NCBI RefSeq assembly: GCF_001083795.1
Contig: NZ_LAVK01000010.1
Span: 1-50,481, forward strand
DNA from: Streptomyces sp. SBT349
GTDB taxonomy: Bacteria; Actinomycetota; Actinomycetes; Streptomycetales; Streptomycetaceae
Direction: 5' to 3'
DNA: 50,481 nucleotides
Position 1 is the first letter of the stretch. Every line of letters starts with the position of its first letter. Under the pieces are notes generated by a model. That model had not been told where the DNA came from, searched no databases, and worked only from the letters and a program-made list of their open reading frames with translations. Made by a program: the position numbers and the translations under genes. Positions 8,275-16,605 of the stretch are shown piece by piece.

Positions 8275-8828
8275 CTGACAGCGTTCCCCGCCCGCAGGTC
8301 TTCGGCCATCTCTGTCACGTGGTCTTCCCCTTCGAGCTGTCTCAGATCGTCCGTAGGGAAGGCGCCTTGAACGGCTTACGCTTCTGCCGCGAGCTCCCCA
8401 TGACAGCCCCCCGTCATCGCTGCACTCCAGTGATCTGACCAGTCCGCACCGCCGGTAAGTACATCAGTTCGTAGGACCGACGCACCATACGATTATGCGC
8501 CATACGATCATTGACGCCAGGGGTGTGGAAGGCTTTGCTGAATTCCAAGGTCATAGTCACGGGGGGAACATGGGTACCCTTGCGCCCGATGGTTTCATAT
8601 GCCTTAGGCGACAGCGCAGTTGGTCGGTGCGGGTGCGAGCGGGGGACGAGTCGTCGCGGTCGGGACAACGGTGATCCGAGCGCTGGAACCGGCGGACAGG
8701 GAGCGGGGCGCATTTGCCCCTTTTGCTGGATCTCCCGGGTCGATATCCATTCGGGCGCCGAGGGCATCGGGGTATCGGTTCCGTAAACATCCGGCCATTC
8801 TCACGAGCGTTACGACGGAGGGGAACGC
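8275..8828. promoter_or_regulatory. Divergent control region between the minus-strand operon and the MFS gene
   Basis: A 554-base stretch with no convincing gene, separating two divergent transcription units. It is less GC-rich than its flanks around 8460-8610, as expected of promoters. It contains the direct repeat CCATACGAT, a GGGGC/GCCCC inverted repeat near 8705-8720, and a weak half-match (ATTCGG near 8749) to the palindrome shared by two other promoters of this region. The exact promoters are not resolved. Confidence 0.5.
8485..8508. repeat. Direct repeat CCATACGAT in the divergent promoter region
   Basis: Two perfect copies of CCATACGAT start 15 bases apart (8485 and 8500). An activator that binds direct repeats is one explanation; no regulator in the window can be assigned to it. 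Confidence 0.4.
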
Positions 8829-10103
8829 ATGCGATTCAAGCCACTGACGAGGACGCGATCATCGCTCGCTGCGACGTTCGGTGGACTTCCGACCGGCTTC
8901 TGGTGGCTCTGGACCGCTCAACTGATCAATCGCGCATGCGGCTTCGTGATGCCGCTGCTCGCGTTCTACGTCACCGACGAACTGGGTCGCAGCGCGCCCT
9001 TCGCCGGTGCCGTCGTCGCGGCCATCGGCGTCGGATCGCTCGCGGCGGGGCCGCTCGGCGGCATTCTGGCCGACCGGCTCGGCCACAAGCCGACGCTCGT
9101 CGGCGCGCAGGCCGCTACCGCGGCGAGCATGATCGCGCTCGCCTACGCCCGTTCGCCCTGGGCCCTGCTGCTCGGAGCCTTCGTCGTCGGTCTGGTCAAC
9201 AACGCGACGCGGCCCGCGCACAACGCCCTCATCGCCGAGGTGATCCCCCCGCCGGACCAGGGCAGGGCCTACTCGCTCAACTTCTGGGCGCTCAACATCG
9301 GTTACTCCGTGGCGATGCTCTCGGTCGGCCTCGTCGCCGTCACCGGCTACACCGCCCTGTTCTGGCTCAACGGCGCCACCCTCGTGATCAGCGCCCTGCT
9401 GATCATGATCCAGGTCCCCGGGGGCCGCCCGGCCCCAGCGCCGGCGGACGCCCCGGACGGCGAGGGATTCGGCGCCGTCCTGCGCGACCGGGCCTTCGTG
9501 GCGTTCGTCGCCGCCGAGTTCCTGGTGCTCACCATCCTCTACCAGTCCGAGAGCGGTCTGCCGATCGCGATGAGCCAGGACGGGTTCTCGCCGAGCACGT
9601 TCGGGCAGGTGGCCGCGCTCAACGGGATCGTGATCGCCGTCGTACAGCTTCCGCTCACCCGGTACTACAAGCGCTTCCCCGAGTCGTGGGTGCTCGCCGG
9701 TTCGTCGGCACTGATCGGAATCGGCTACTCCCTCCTCCTGCTCGGCGACTCGGCCTGGATCTACGCGCTCTCCATCGTGGTGTGGACCATGGGCGAGATA
9801 GGCAACACGCCGACCAGCTTCGCCATCGTGGCGCGCATCTCACCGGAACACCTGCGCGGTCGCTACCAGGGTCTCTATCAAGTCGCCTGGACGGGATCGC
9901 TGGTGGTGGCGCCGCTGATCAGCGGAGGGGTGATCCACACCTACGGCACGGGGCCGCTCTGGATCGGCTGCCTGATCGTCGGCCTGGCGGCGGCAGCGGC
10001 GCAGCTGGGCATCGGCACGCGGCTCGGCCGGCGCGCCGGGGCCGCGGTGCCGGTCCGGTCGGAGCCCGAGTCGGTTGCCGCGCAAGGACTCGCGGAGAAG
10101 TGA
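8829..10103 (+). CDS. MFS transporter (efflux)
   Basis: A 424-residue major facilitator protein with about 12 hydrophobic helices. The family loop between helices 2 and 3 reads LGGILADRLGHKPTL, and NNATRPAHNALIAEV is typical of the drug-efflux branch. It starts at ATG 8829 with GGAGGGGAACGC just upstream, and is transcribed away from the AMP-ligase/ACP operon across a shared control region. The likely role is export of the region A product or self-protection; this is inferred from context. Confidence 0.88.
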   Translation: MRFKPLTRTRSSLAATFGGLPTGFWWLWTAQLINRACGFVMPLLAFYVTDELGRSAPFAGAVVAAIGVGSLAAGPLGGILADRLGHKPTLVGAQAATAASMIALAYARSPWALLLGAFVVGLVNNATRPAHNALIAEVIPPPDQGRAYSLNFWALNIGYSVAMLSVGLVAVTGYTALFWLNGATLVISALLIMIQVPGGRPAPAPADAPDGEGFGAVLRDRAFVAFVAAEFLVLTILYQSESGLPIAMSQDGFSPSTFGQVAALNGIVIAVVQLPLTRYYKRFPESWVLAGSSALIGIGYSLLLLGDSAWIYALSIVVWTMGEIGNTPTSFAIVARISPEHLRGRYQGLYQVAWTGSLVVAPLISGGVIHTYGTGPLWIGCLIVGLAAAAAQLGIGTRLGRRAGAAVPVRSEPESVAAQGLAEK

Positions 10104-10149
10104 ACACGCTGGGTCGCCGCCGTGCACCCGCCGCGCCGGCGTCAGCGCC

Positions 10150-10692
10150 TCAGGGGCCGATGAGGAAACCGTCGGGGTGGTGGAAGTCGGGCCTCGGCGA
10201 GGGGTGCTTCAGCGCCCAGTAGCCGAGCCGGCCCCTGTCGTCCTCGATCACCGCGGTCAGGGCGATCGGGCCCGCGTGCGGCAGGTCGCGCAGGTCCGCC
10301 CGCACCTCCATCTCCAGCCGGTGCGCCGTGCGCGTGACCCGGATCCGGGGGTGCCGGGCGGGGCGGGCCGGCGCCATGCCCGTGTGGTAGTCGTCGAAGG
10401 TGTAGAGCGCCCACTCCGTGGAGGGGGAGGCGTTCAGTTCGAGATAGGCGGGGCCGTCCGCCGTCCGGCGCGCGAACATCTCGAAGCACGTGTGTCTCCA
10501 CAGCTCGTCCGTGTGCCGCGGCTCCCGTGCGGGCGGGGTGCGGAGCCGGGAGAGATCCCCCTCCAGCACGTACCGCAGGGCGAGCGTGCCCGGAACGGGC
10601 TCCCGCAGATGCACGTCGAGCGCGCGCACGACGCCGGTGTCCTGGGGCGCGAAGGGGTGCAGGGAGACGCTGCGCGGAAACCGTGGCGTCAC
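10150..10692 (-). CDS. DOMON-like domain protein
   Basis: About 180 residues from GTG 10692, four bases after the Gfo/Idh stop; longer in-frame starts would run inside that gene. It carries the DOMON-like pattern: HTCFEMFARRTADGPAYLEL, NASPSTEWALYTFDDYHTGM, and IRVTRTAHRLEMEVRADL. DOMON folds bind heme or sugars in other proteins, but this bacterial family is uncharacterised. It is the last gene of the Nudix-to-DOMON operon and ends facing the MFS gene only 46 bases away. The role is unknown. Confidence 0.75.
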   Translation of the reverse strand: MTPRFPRSVSLHPFAPQDTGVVRALDVHLREPVPGTLALRYVLEGDLSRLRTPPAREPRHTDELWRHTCFEMFARRTADGPAYLELNASPSTEWALYTFDDYHTGMAPARPARHPRIRVTRTAHRLEMEVRADLRDLPHAGPIALTAVIEDDRGRLGYWALKHPSPRPDFHHPDGFLIGP

Positions 10693-10696
10693 CGCG

Positions 10697-11719
10697 TCAC
10701 GCCCTCGCGGCCGGGGGAGGCGACGGGTGCGGCGCCCGGTCCGTCCCGGCGGAGTCCAGGATCGCCGCGACGGCTTCGTGGCTCGGCAGGATCGAGCGGG
10801 CCTCCGCGACGGCGTCGGCCCGCCCCTGCGCCAGGTCCATGAACCTGTCCCACTGCGCCGCCAGGGGTTCCCGGCGCCCGCCGCACGCGACGCGCTCCGT
10901 GGCACCGTCCGTGGCACCGTCCTCGACGGGAGAGGCGGTCGAGCCGTCGAGGGACTCCTCCGGCCCTCGCGCGTACACGGTGACGCACGGGTTCAGGAGG
11001 TCCCCGACGATCGTCCTGTCGCGCTCGACGACGGTGAGCCGCCGGGTCCTCGTGTCCGATACGCGGCTCGCCGCCAGGGTCGCGTGGCGATCACCCGGGA
11101 ACCGCAGCTCGGCCGCCACCGTGTCCTCCCCCTTCCGGCCCTCGCCGCTGTGGCGCTCGACCGCGGCGTGCACGACCTTCGGGATGTCCCCGCCGAACAG
11201 GCCGATCGCGAGGTCGAGATCGTGCACCAGGAGATCCCAGGAAACGCCGGCACGCATGCGAGGGGAGTAACTGGAGAGCCGCTGGGTGCGCACGCGCATC
11301 GGGGATTCCACGCGCGCCAGGATCTCGCGGACGGCGGGGTTGAATCTCTCGATGAACCCGCACATCAGGGGGACCCCGCGGCGCAGCGCCGTGTCCACCA
11401 TCTCCCTGCTGTCACCCAGGCTCGCGGACAGCGGCTTCTCCACGAGCAGCGGAACACCCGCTGCCAGCACGTCCGACGCGATGGTCAGGTGCTGGTCCGT
11501 CGAGCAGGCGACGACCACGGCGTCGACCCGCGAGAGATCGTCGAGCTTCGGTATCCAGTCGGTGTCGAAACGCCGCGCCAGCCTGCGCCCGGCATGCTCG
11601 GCGGGATCCACCACGGCCACCAGCCTGCTGCGCTCGCTCTCGGAGATGACGCGTGCGTGGTGGGTGCCCATGGTGCCGGCCCCTACGAGGAGGACGCGGG
11701 GGAGCGGGGTCCCGGTCAT
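10697..11719 (-). CDS. Gfo/Idh/MocA-family oxidoreductase
   Basis: A 340-residue NAD(P)-dependent dehydrogenase. The N-terminal fold is VLLVGAGTMGTHHARVI, the family EKP motif appears in VPLLVEKPLSASL, and the substrate-domain stretch VSWDLLVHDLDLAIGLFGG carries the catalytic D/H region. Relatives oxidise a hydroxyl on inositols or sugars. The start ATG overlaps the upstream DegT stop as ATGA. With the neighbouring phosphatase and aminotransferase it would complete a dephosphorylate-oxidise-aminate module leading to an aminocyclitol or amino sugar, by analogy with scyllo-inosamine and kanosamine routes. The exact substrate is not determinable. Confidence 0.87.
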   Translation of the reverse strand: MTGTPLPRVLLVGAGTMGTHHARVISESERSRLVAVVDPAEHAGRRLARRFDTDWIPKLDDLSRVDAVVVACSTDQHLTIASDVLAAGVPLLVEKPLSASLGDSREMVDTALRRGVPLMCGFIERFNPAVREILARVESPMRVRTQRLSSYSPRMRAGVSWDLLVHDLDLAIGLFGGDIPKVVHAAVERHSGEGRKGEDTVAAELRFPGDRHATLAASRVSDTRTRRLTVVERDRTIVGDLLNPCVTVYARGPEESLDGSTASPVEDGATDGATERVACGGRREPLAAQWDRFMDLAQGRADAVAEARSILPSHEAVAAILDSAGTDRAPHPSPPPAARA

Positions 11720-12813
11720 GCGCGCAACGCCTTCCGCGCGGCGGAGACGATGCGATCCACTTCCGGATCGGTCAGCCCTGGGTGCACCGGAAGGGAGAGG
11801 ATCTCCGAGGTGATCCGTGCCGCCACCGGGACATCCGAGGCCACGACCTGGGGGTGCCCGCGGTAGCAGTCGTAATCGAATACCAGCCGCGGGTAGTAGA
11901 TGCCCGTCGCTATTCCCTCGGCGGCCAGCGCGGCCGCGAGTTCGTCGCGCGTGCACGGCGCGCCGTCGGTGAGGCGAACGGTGTACTGGTGCCACACGTG
12001 ACGGCGCCCCGCGAGGGTCTCAGGAGTGATCAGCCCGGGAATTCCGGCGAGGCCCTGCGACAGCCTGGCCGCGTTGTCGTTCCGGCGCGCGGAGAACTCC
12101 TCCAGCCTGCGGATCTGCGAGAGGCCCACCGCCGCGTGGATGTCGGAGAGACGGTAATTCCCGCCGACGCAGGAGTAGTCGTAGCGGCTCCGCATTCCCT
12201 GGTTCCGGAACAGGCGCACGCGGTCGGCCACTTCGCCGTCGTCGGTCGTGACGACGCCCCCTTCGCCGGCCGTCACGTTCTTGGTCGCGTACAGCGAGAA
12301 ACAGCCGACCCCGAAGCTGCCCGCCGGCCGGCCGTCGAGAGTCGCCCCGATGGCCTGGGCGGAGTCCTCGACCACCGCCAGGCCATGCACCGCCGCCAGC
12401 TTCTCGATCGCCACCAGGTCCGCCATCTGGCCGTACAGGCTCACCGGCAGCAGCACCCTCGTCCGCTCGTTGACCTGGCCTTCGACGAGGGCGGGGTCGA
12501 TGTTGAAGTCACCGGGCCGGATGTCGGCGAACCGGACGGTGGCGCCACTGGCGATGACGGCGTTCAACGTGGCGGCGAACGTGAACGGTGATGTGATGAC
12601 CTCGTCCCCCGGACGCAGGGCCAGGGCCTCCAGGCTGAGGGACAGAGCGGCCGTCCCGCTGTTCACCGCGACGGCGTGCTCGGTGCCGGCGATCCCGGCC
12701 ATGGCCGCTTCCAGCCGCTCCACCATCGGTCCCTGGGTGAGGTGCCCCGACCGCAGGACCTCCATCACCAGCGGCTCCGCGTCCCGCACATCGACAGAAA
12801 CGAGCGGTATCAA
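11716..12813 (-). CDS. DegT/DnrJ/EryC1/StrS PLP aminotransferase
   Basis: A 365-residue fold-type I sugar/cyclitol aminotransferase. It shows AVNSGTAALSLSLEAL in the cofactor cup, VVEDSAQAIGATLDGRPAG, the PLP lysine in YATKNVTAGEGGVVTT, and NYRLSDIHAAVGLSQI. It starts at TTG 12813, overlapping the phosphatase stop, with a GGGGG ribosome site 8 bases upstream. Enzymes of this family transfer an amino group from Gln or Glu to a keto sugar or keto cyclitol, and the adjacent Gfo/Idh dehydrogenase could make that ketone. The AurF-type oxygenase encoded divergently could then oxidise the new amine; this order is inference. Confidence 0.9.
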   Translation of the reverse strand: MIPLVSVDVRDAEPLVMEVLRSGHLTQGPMVERLEAAMAGIAGTEHAVAVNSGTAALSLSLEALALRPGDEVITSPFTFAATLNAVIASGATVRFADIRPGDFNIDPALVEGQVNERTRVLLPVSLYGQMADLVAIEKLAAVHGLAVVEDSAQAIGATLDGRPAGSFGVGCFSLYATKNVTAGEGGVVTTDDGEVADRVRLFRNQGMRSRYDYSCVGGNYRLSDIHAAVGLSQIRRLEEFSARRNDNAARLSQGLAGIPGLITPETLAGRRHVWHQYTVRLTDGAPCTRDELAAALAAEGIATGIYYPRLVFDYDCYRGHPQVVASDVPVAARITSEILSLPVHPGLTDPEVDRIVSAARKALRA

Positions 12814-13607
12814 TGGAAGCCCCCTGAAATCGTGTGCGTGAGCGTTTCATGAGATCCGGAGTCGCAGGCCAGGATGGAGAACACCTCCGACGTCCTCGCC
12901 CTCGGGTCCGTGTAATCGAGAGGCCGGCCGTCCATGCCGGAGAACACCCCGCCCGCCTCCTCGATGATGGCGTGCGGCGCGACGCAGTCCCAGATCCGGT
13001 TGCGGCGGTGCATGAACGCCCCGTACGCGCCGCCGGCCACCATCATGCAGTCGAAGACGCTGTTGCTCATGCGAATGCCCCGGCAACGGGCGGCGAGACG
13101 GGCCAGGATGCGGCAGTCGAGTTCGATCTCCGACGGATGGATGTCCATGCCGTAGGCGATCAGGTGCCCGGCCGGATCGGCATCGTGCGCCAGCTGTATG
13201 CGCTCGCCATTGCGGTAGGCCCCCTGCCCCGCCTCGGCGAGGTAAGTCTCCGACAGGGCGGGCAGCGCCACCCCGCCGGCCACGGGCTTCCCGTGCTCCA
13301 GAACGCCCACCATGACACCGAACAGCGGACTTCCCACCGCGAAGTTGGACGTTCCGTCGATGGGGTCGATCACCCAGGTGACCGGTGATGTCCCCGAGAT
13401 CGTCCCCGATTCCTCGTCGATGACGCTGTCGTCCGGGAACCGTTCATGGATGCGGCTCTTCAGCTGGTTTCCGATGACGAGGTCCGCCGGCGTCACCACC
13501 TGATTCGCGTCGTCCTCCTTCACATGGAAGGGCTGGCCGCGCGGGAATTCCATCACGCGCTTTCCGGCGTCGTGGAGAAGGGATTCCAGGAAAGTCAGAC
13601 AGGTCAC
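12810..13607 (-). CDS. Inositol-monophosphatase-family phosphatase
   Basis: A 265-residue magnesium-dependent phosphatase starting at GTG 13607. The metal-site motifs are all present: DEESG, WVIDPIDGTSNFA and IWDCVAPHAIIEEAGG. The family includes inositol-1-phosphatase, histidinol phosphatase and PAP phosphatase (CysQ). In this operon, between a Nudix hydrolase and a DegT aminotransferase, it most likely releases free inositol or sugar from its phosphate before oxidation and amination. A CysQ-like role cannot be excluded. Confidence 0.88.
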   Translation of the reverse strand: MTCLTFLESLLHDAGKRVMEFPRGQPFHVKEDDANQVVTPADLVIGNQLKSRIHERFPDDSVIDEESGTISGTSPVTWVIDPIDGTSNFAVGSPLFGVMVGVLEHGKPVAGGVALPALSETYLAEAGQGAYRNGERIQLAHDADPAGHLIAYGMDIHPSEIELDCRILARLAARCRGIRMSNSVFDCMMVAGGAYGAFMHRRNRIWDCVAPHAIIEEAGGVFSGMDGRPLDYTDPRARTSEVFSILACDSGSHETLTHTISGGFH

Positions 13608-13625
13608 TTCGGCGCGCTCCCGGGG

Positions 13626-14087
13626 TCACAGAGAATGAGTGGCCGTCTTCGCGTAGTGCTCCAGGATCGGCACCTCGGGGGCAATGAGATCGGCGGGAAT
13701 CCGATCCACCGGGAAAAGCTCCGCGCCCGCCACTTCCCGCGGATCCAGCCGGTAGTCCCAGTGCCGCGAGGTCGCCGTGTACACGGTGGTGATGTTGAAC
13801 ACCTGGTCGCCGTTCGGATAACGGAAGTACTGATCGGGCCCGGAGAAGACGTGCATCAGCGAGAGGTCGCGGATCTCCAGCCCGGTCTCCTCCATGACCT
13901 CGCGACGCGCCGTCTCCTCAAGGGTCTCGCCGGGTTCCGTGAACCCGCCCGGAAGCCCCCAGCCCCCGGTGTCCGCCCGTTGCAGGAGCAGGACGTGCCC
14001 ACGGGAGTCCACGACGATCACCGCCGCCCCGGGAAGAATGAGTGGGCGCGTCCCCACCAGTGCGCGCAATTCTCCGATGTAGCTCAC
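13626..14087 (-). CDS. Nudix hydrolase
   Basis: A 153-residue Nudix protein with a full box, GGFTEPGETLEETARREV followed by MEETGLEI, and a preceding LLQRADTGGWGLP strand. I chose GTG 14087 because AGAGGAC lies 6-7 bases upstream; the double ATG at 14114 has no ribosome site. It heads the operon Nudix, phosphatase, DegT, Gfo/Idh, DOMON, and its promoter region holds one copy of the shared palindrome. It could hydrolyse a nucleotide-linked substrate or clean up a by-product; the substrate is unknown. Confidence 0.87.
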   Translation of the reverse strand: MSYIGELRALVGTRPLILPGAAVIVVDSRGHVLLLQRADTGGWGLPGGFTEPGETLEETARREVMEETGLEIRDLSLMHVFSGPDQYFRYPNGDQVFNITTVYTATSRHWDYRLDPREVAGAELFPVDRIPADLIAPEVPILEHYAKTATHSL

Positions 14088-14164
14088 CGCACGTCCTCTG
14101 GCTGGTTGCATCATGTCGGACTAGAGGGAACAAGAGTAGCGAGGCCGGGTGGTGCGGCCCAACG

Positions 14165-14182
14165 ATTCGCCCCGGGCCGAAT
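14165..14182. promoter_or_regulatory. Palindromic operator ATTCGCCCCGGGCCGAAT (copy 1)
   Basis: An 18-base near-perfect palindrome (ATTCG and CGAAT arms around CCCGGG, one mismatched pair) in the divergent region between the Nudix operon and the AurF operon. The same site with one base changed occurs at 18440-18457, and similarity extends a few bases to both sides. A TTGACA at 14261 lies downstream toward the AurF gene. It is most likely the binding site of a dimeric regulator controlling both promoters. Confidence 0.7.
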
Positions 14183-14364
14183 AACCCCTTTTGACTCATG
14201 CGCCGACGGGATCTGCGCGTCCTTCGACCTGCGCCCGCGGAAATCGTGGCCCCGGGAGCCTTGACAAGTCGTCAGGCGCTGCAATCACATGGGTACGCAA
14301 TCCGAAACGCACCTTGGGAGCCGTGCTCGGCCTCGGGGATCCTGGACCATAAAGGAGTGCCGCT

Positions 14365-15342
14365 GTGACGGACGACCACCTCCAGGCATCGGGTTCCGCG
14401 GAATCCGCCGCCGAGCCGCACGTCGGTCCGAGCACACTCAAGCGCCTCGCCGCGGCGTGGCCCCGACGGGCCACCATCCGCACGGACATGGCCGATTTCA
14501 TGGGCGCCGAACTGGATGGTTCCGGCAAGACCGACTATCCGGTCACGCTCATCCCGTTCGCGGACCACCCGCGTTTCCTCGACGCGCCCGAGGAGTCGCG
14601 CGCACTGGTCAACACGCTGGCGTGGCAGGCATACAACGCCCGGGTGATCGCGGCCGAGGAGTACGTCGCGAACCCGACGTTCGAGATGCTCACCCACGGC
14701 GTCTTCCCCGGCGTGGAACGCTACGAGGCCAAGGAAGCGGTGCAGCAGTCACACATCGACGAGGTGTGGCACACCTACATGCATATGACGGCCATGCAGC
14801 GCACCAGGGAGGCCCGCCGGCTCACCGTGGAACCGGACTACTCGCATCCGGTCACGAACACCCGCCTGTTCCGGCTGACCGCGGAGTGCAGCGAGAAATG
14901 GGAACGGGACATGCTGTTCCTGGTGTGGACGGTGGTCGGCGAGCTGCACATCAACAACTTCCTCGAACTCCTCGCACACGACCGGACGATCCAGCCCATG
15001 CACGCGCTGGTGGCGCGCCTGCACGCGAGGGACGAGGCCGCGCACGGGCCCATCGTCGCGGAAGTCATGAAGGACATCTTCGTGCACCTCACCAAGGAAC
15101 AGCGAGAGCTGTTCATCCGCACGCTTCCGGACGCGATCATCGCCCTCGGCGCCCAGGACTACGACATCTGGGCCGACATCCTCGACTTCGTCGGGATCGC
15201 CGGCGCCACCGACATCATCGCCGACACGCGCCGCCTGCCGGGGACGGAGATGATGTTCACGGACTTCTCCACGGTGGCCCGCCTGATCCGTGACCTGGGA
15301 ATCGAGGACCGCGTCGAGTACGACTTCGCGCAACGTGACTGA
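14365..15342 (+). CDS. AurF-type diiron N-oxygenase
   Basis: A 325-residue protein of the p-aminobenzoate N-oxygenase (AurF) family, an all-helical non-heme diiron enzyme. Candidate ligand motifs occur in order: VIAAEEYV, QSHIDEVWHTYMH, VVGELHINNFLELL and HARDEAAHGPIVAEV. It starts at GTG 14365, seven bases after AAAGGAG. AurF relatives oxidise amines to hydroxylamine, nitroso, nitro or azoxy products. The divergent operon makes an amine through DegT, so N-oxygenation of that product is the simplest idea; participation in N-N chemistry with the possible hydrazine synthetase is also conceivable. The MFS gene follows with an 8-base overlap. Confidence 0.88.
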   Translation: MTDDHLQASGSAESAAEPHVGPSTLKRLAAAWPRRATIRTDMADFMGAELDGSGKTDYPVTLIPFADHPRFLDAPEESRALVNTLAWQAYNARVIAAEEYVANPTFEMLTHGVFPGVERYEAKEAVQQSHIDEVWHTYMHMTAMQRTREARRLTVEPDYSHPVTNTRLFRLTAECSEKWERDMLFLVWTVVGELHINNFLELLAHDRTIQPMHALVARLHARDEAAHGPIVAEVMKDIFVHLTKEQRELFIRTLPDAIIALGAQDYDIWADILDFVGIAGATDIIADTRRLPGTEMMFTDFSTVARLIRDLGIEDRVEYDFAQRD

Positions 15343-16570
15343 GGCGCCCGTCGCGTTGCACACGCGGGAAAGGGTCGAACCCCAGGAAAGCCTCTGGTCC
15401 CGGGACTTCACCCTTCTTTTCGCGGCCCGGACGATTTCCGTGCTCGGCGACCAGATGCTCGTCCCGACCGCGATCACCGTGGCCGTGCTCCAGGCCGGGC
15501 ACGGCGTCACCGGCGTGGGGTACGCCCTCGCGGCCCACGGTGCGCCGCTGGCGCTCTTCGTCGTCCTCGGCGGTGTCCTCGTCGACCGGTTCACGCCGAT
15601 CCGGGTCATGGTCGTCGCGGACATCGCCCGCATGATCATCCAGGGCGGCCTCGCCGTCGCCTTCATCGTCGGCACACCGGACCTCTGGCTGATCGTCACG
15701 CTGCTCGCACTGGGCGGCACCGCCACGGCCGCCTTCCAGCCCGGCTACGTGAGCGTCATCCCGCGCACCGCCCGTGACGTGCAGAAGGCCAACGCGGCGA
15801 TCCGCGTCACCGAGTCGCTCATGTGGGTGCTGGGGCCCGCCGTCGCCGGAGTGCTCATCGCCGTCTCGTCCATCTCGGTGGTCCTGGTCCTGGACGCCGC
15901 GACGTTCGGGATCAGTTGCGTCTGCCTGCTCGCCATGCGGCTGCGCATGTCCCGTTCGGTGCGGCGGTCCACCGTGCGCGGCGACCTCGTCCAGGGGTGG
16001 CGCGAGTTCTCGTCGCGCACCTGGCTCTGGGGCGTCATCGTGATCTTCATGCTCTTCCAGGCGACCGTGAACGGGCCCTTCCTGACGCTCGGCCAGAGCT
16101 TCGTCACCCTGGAGTACGGAGAGAGCGCCCTCGGCTTCGTGATGGCGATGTTCGGCGCCGGAAGTGCCATCGGCGGGCTGGTCGCCGTGCGCCTGCGTCC
16201 GGCGCATCCGCTGCGGGCAGGCGCCCTCGCGCAGGCCGGCACCGTCCTGTGCGTGCTCGCGGTGGCGTTGCAGCTGTCGGTGCCGGTGATCGCCGCCAGT
16301 TACGTCGTGTGGGGCGCCGGCGCGGCGTTCTGGCTGGTCATGTTCCACACGGCGGTCCAGACGAAGATCCCGCCCGACGTCCTCGGCAGGGTGCACGCCT
16401 ACGACGTCGCGGGCTCGGTCGTCATGCGGCCGGCCGGTCAGATGGCGGCCGGCCCGGCCTCCGTATGGGTGGGGGTGGCACCGGTGCTGTTCTTCTCCTC
16501 GACGATGGTCCTGGTCACGGTCGGACTGCTGCTCGCGGTTCCCGCGATCAGGAACCTGCGCCGGGAGTGA
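15335..16570 (+). CDS. MFS transporter, MFS_3/enterobactin-exporter type
   Basis: A 411-residue permease with about 12 hydrophobic helices, beginning at GTG 15335 inside the last codons of the AurF gene (8-base overlap). SLWSRDFTLLFAARTISVLGDQM is the typical N-terminus of the MFS_3 branch, and GAGSAIGGLVAVRL lies in the C-terminal half. Coupling to the N-oxygenase gene suggests export of its product or of a toxic intermediate. It ends facing the ArsR-type gene 35 bases away, with no strong terminator hairpin visible between them. Confidence 0.87.
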   Translation: MTEAPVALHTRERVEPQESLWSRDFTLLFAARTISVLGDQMLVPTAITVAVLQAGHGVTGVGYALAAHGAPLALFVVLGGVLVDRFTPIRVMVVADIARMIIQGGLAVAFIVGTPDLWLIVTLLALGGTATAAFQPGYVSVIPRTARDVQKANAAIRVTESLMWVLGPAVAGVLIAVSSISVVLVLDAATFGISCVCLLAMRLRMSRSVRRSTVRGDLVQGWREFSSRTWLWGVIVIFMLFQATVNGPFLTLGQSFVTLEYGESALGFVMAMFGAGSAIGGLVAVRLRPAHPLRAGALAQAGTVLCVLAVALQLSVPVIAASYVVWGAGAAFWLVMFHTAVQTKIPPDVLGRVHAYDVAGSVVMRPAGQMAAGPASVWVGVAPVLFFSSTMVLVTVGLLLAVPAIRNLRRE

Positions 16571-16605
16571 GGAGCGCGCCGACCCGGCGCCGGAACCGGA
16601 CACGA

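Noticed and set aside
10104..10149. A terminator between the convergent MFS and DOMON-like genes
   Set aside because: Only short GC-rich self-complementary runs are present; there is no stem comparable with the one at 43182-43214.
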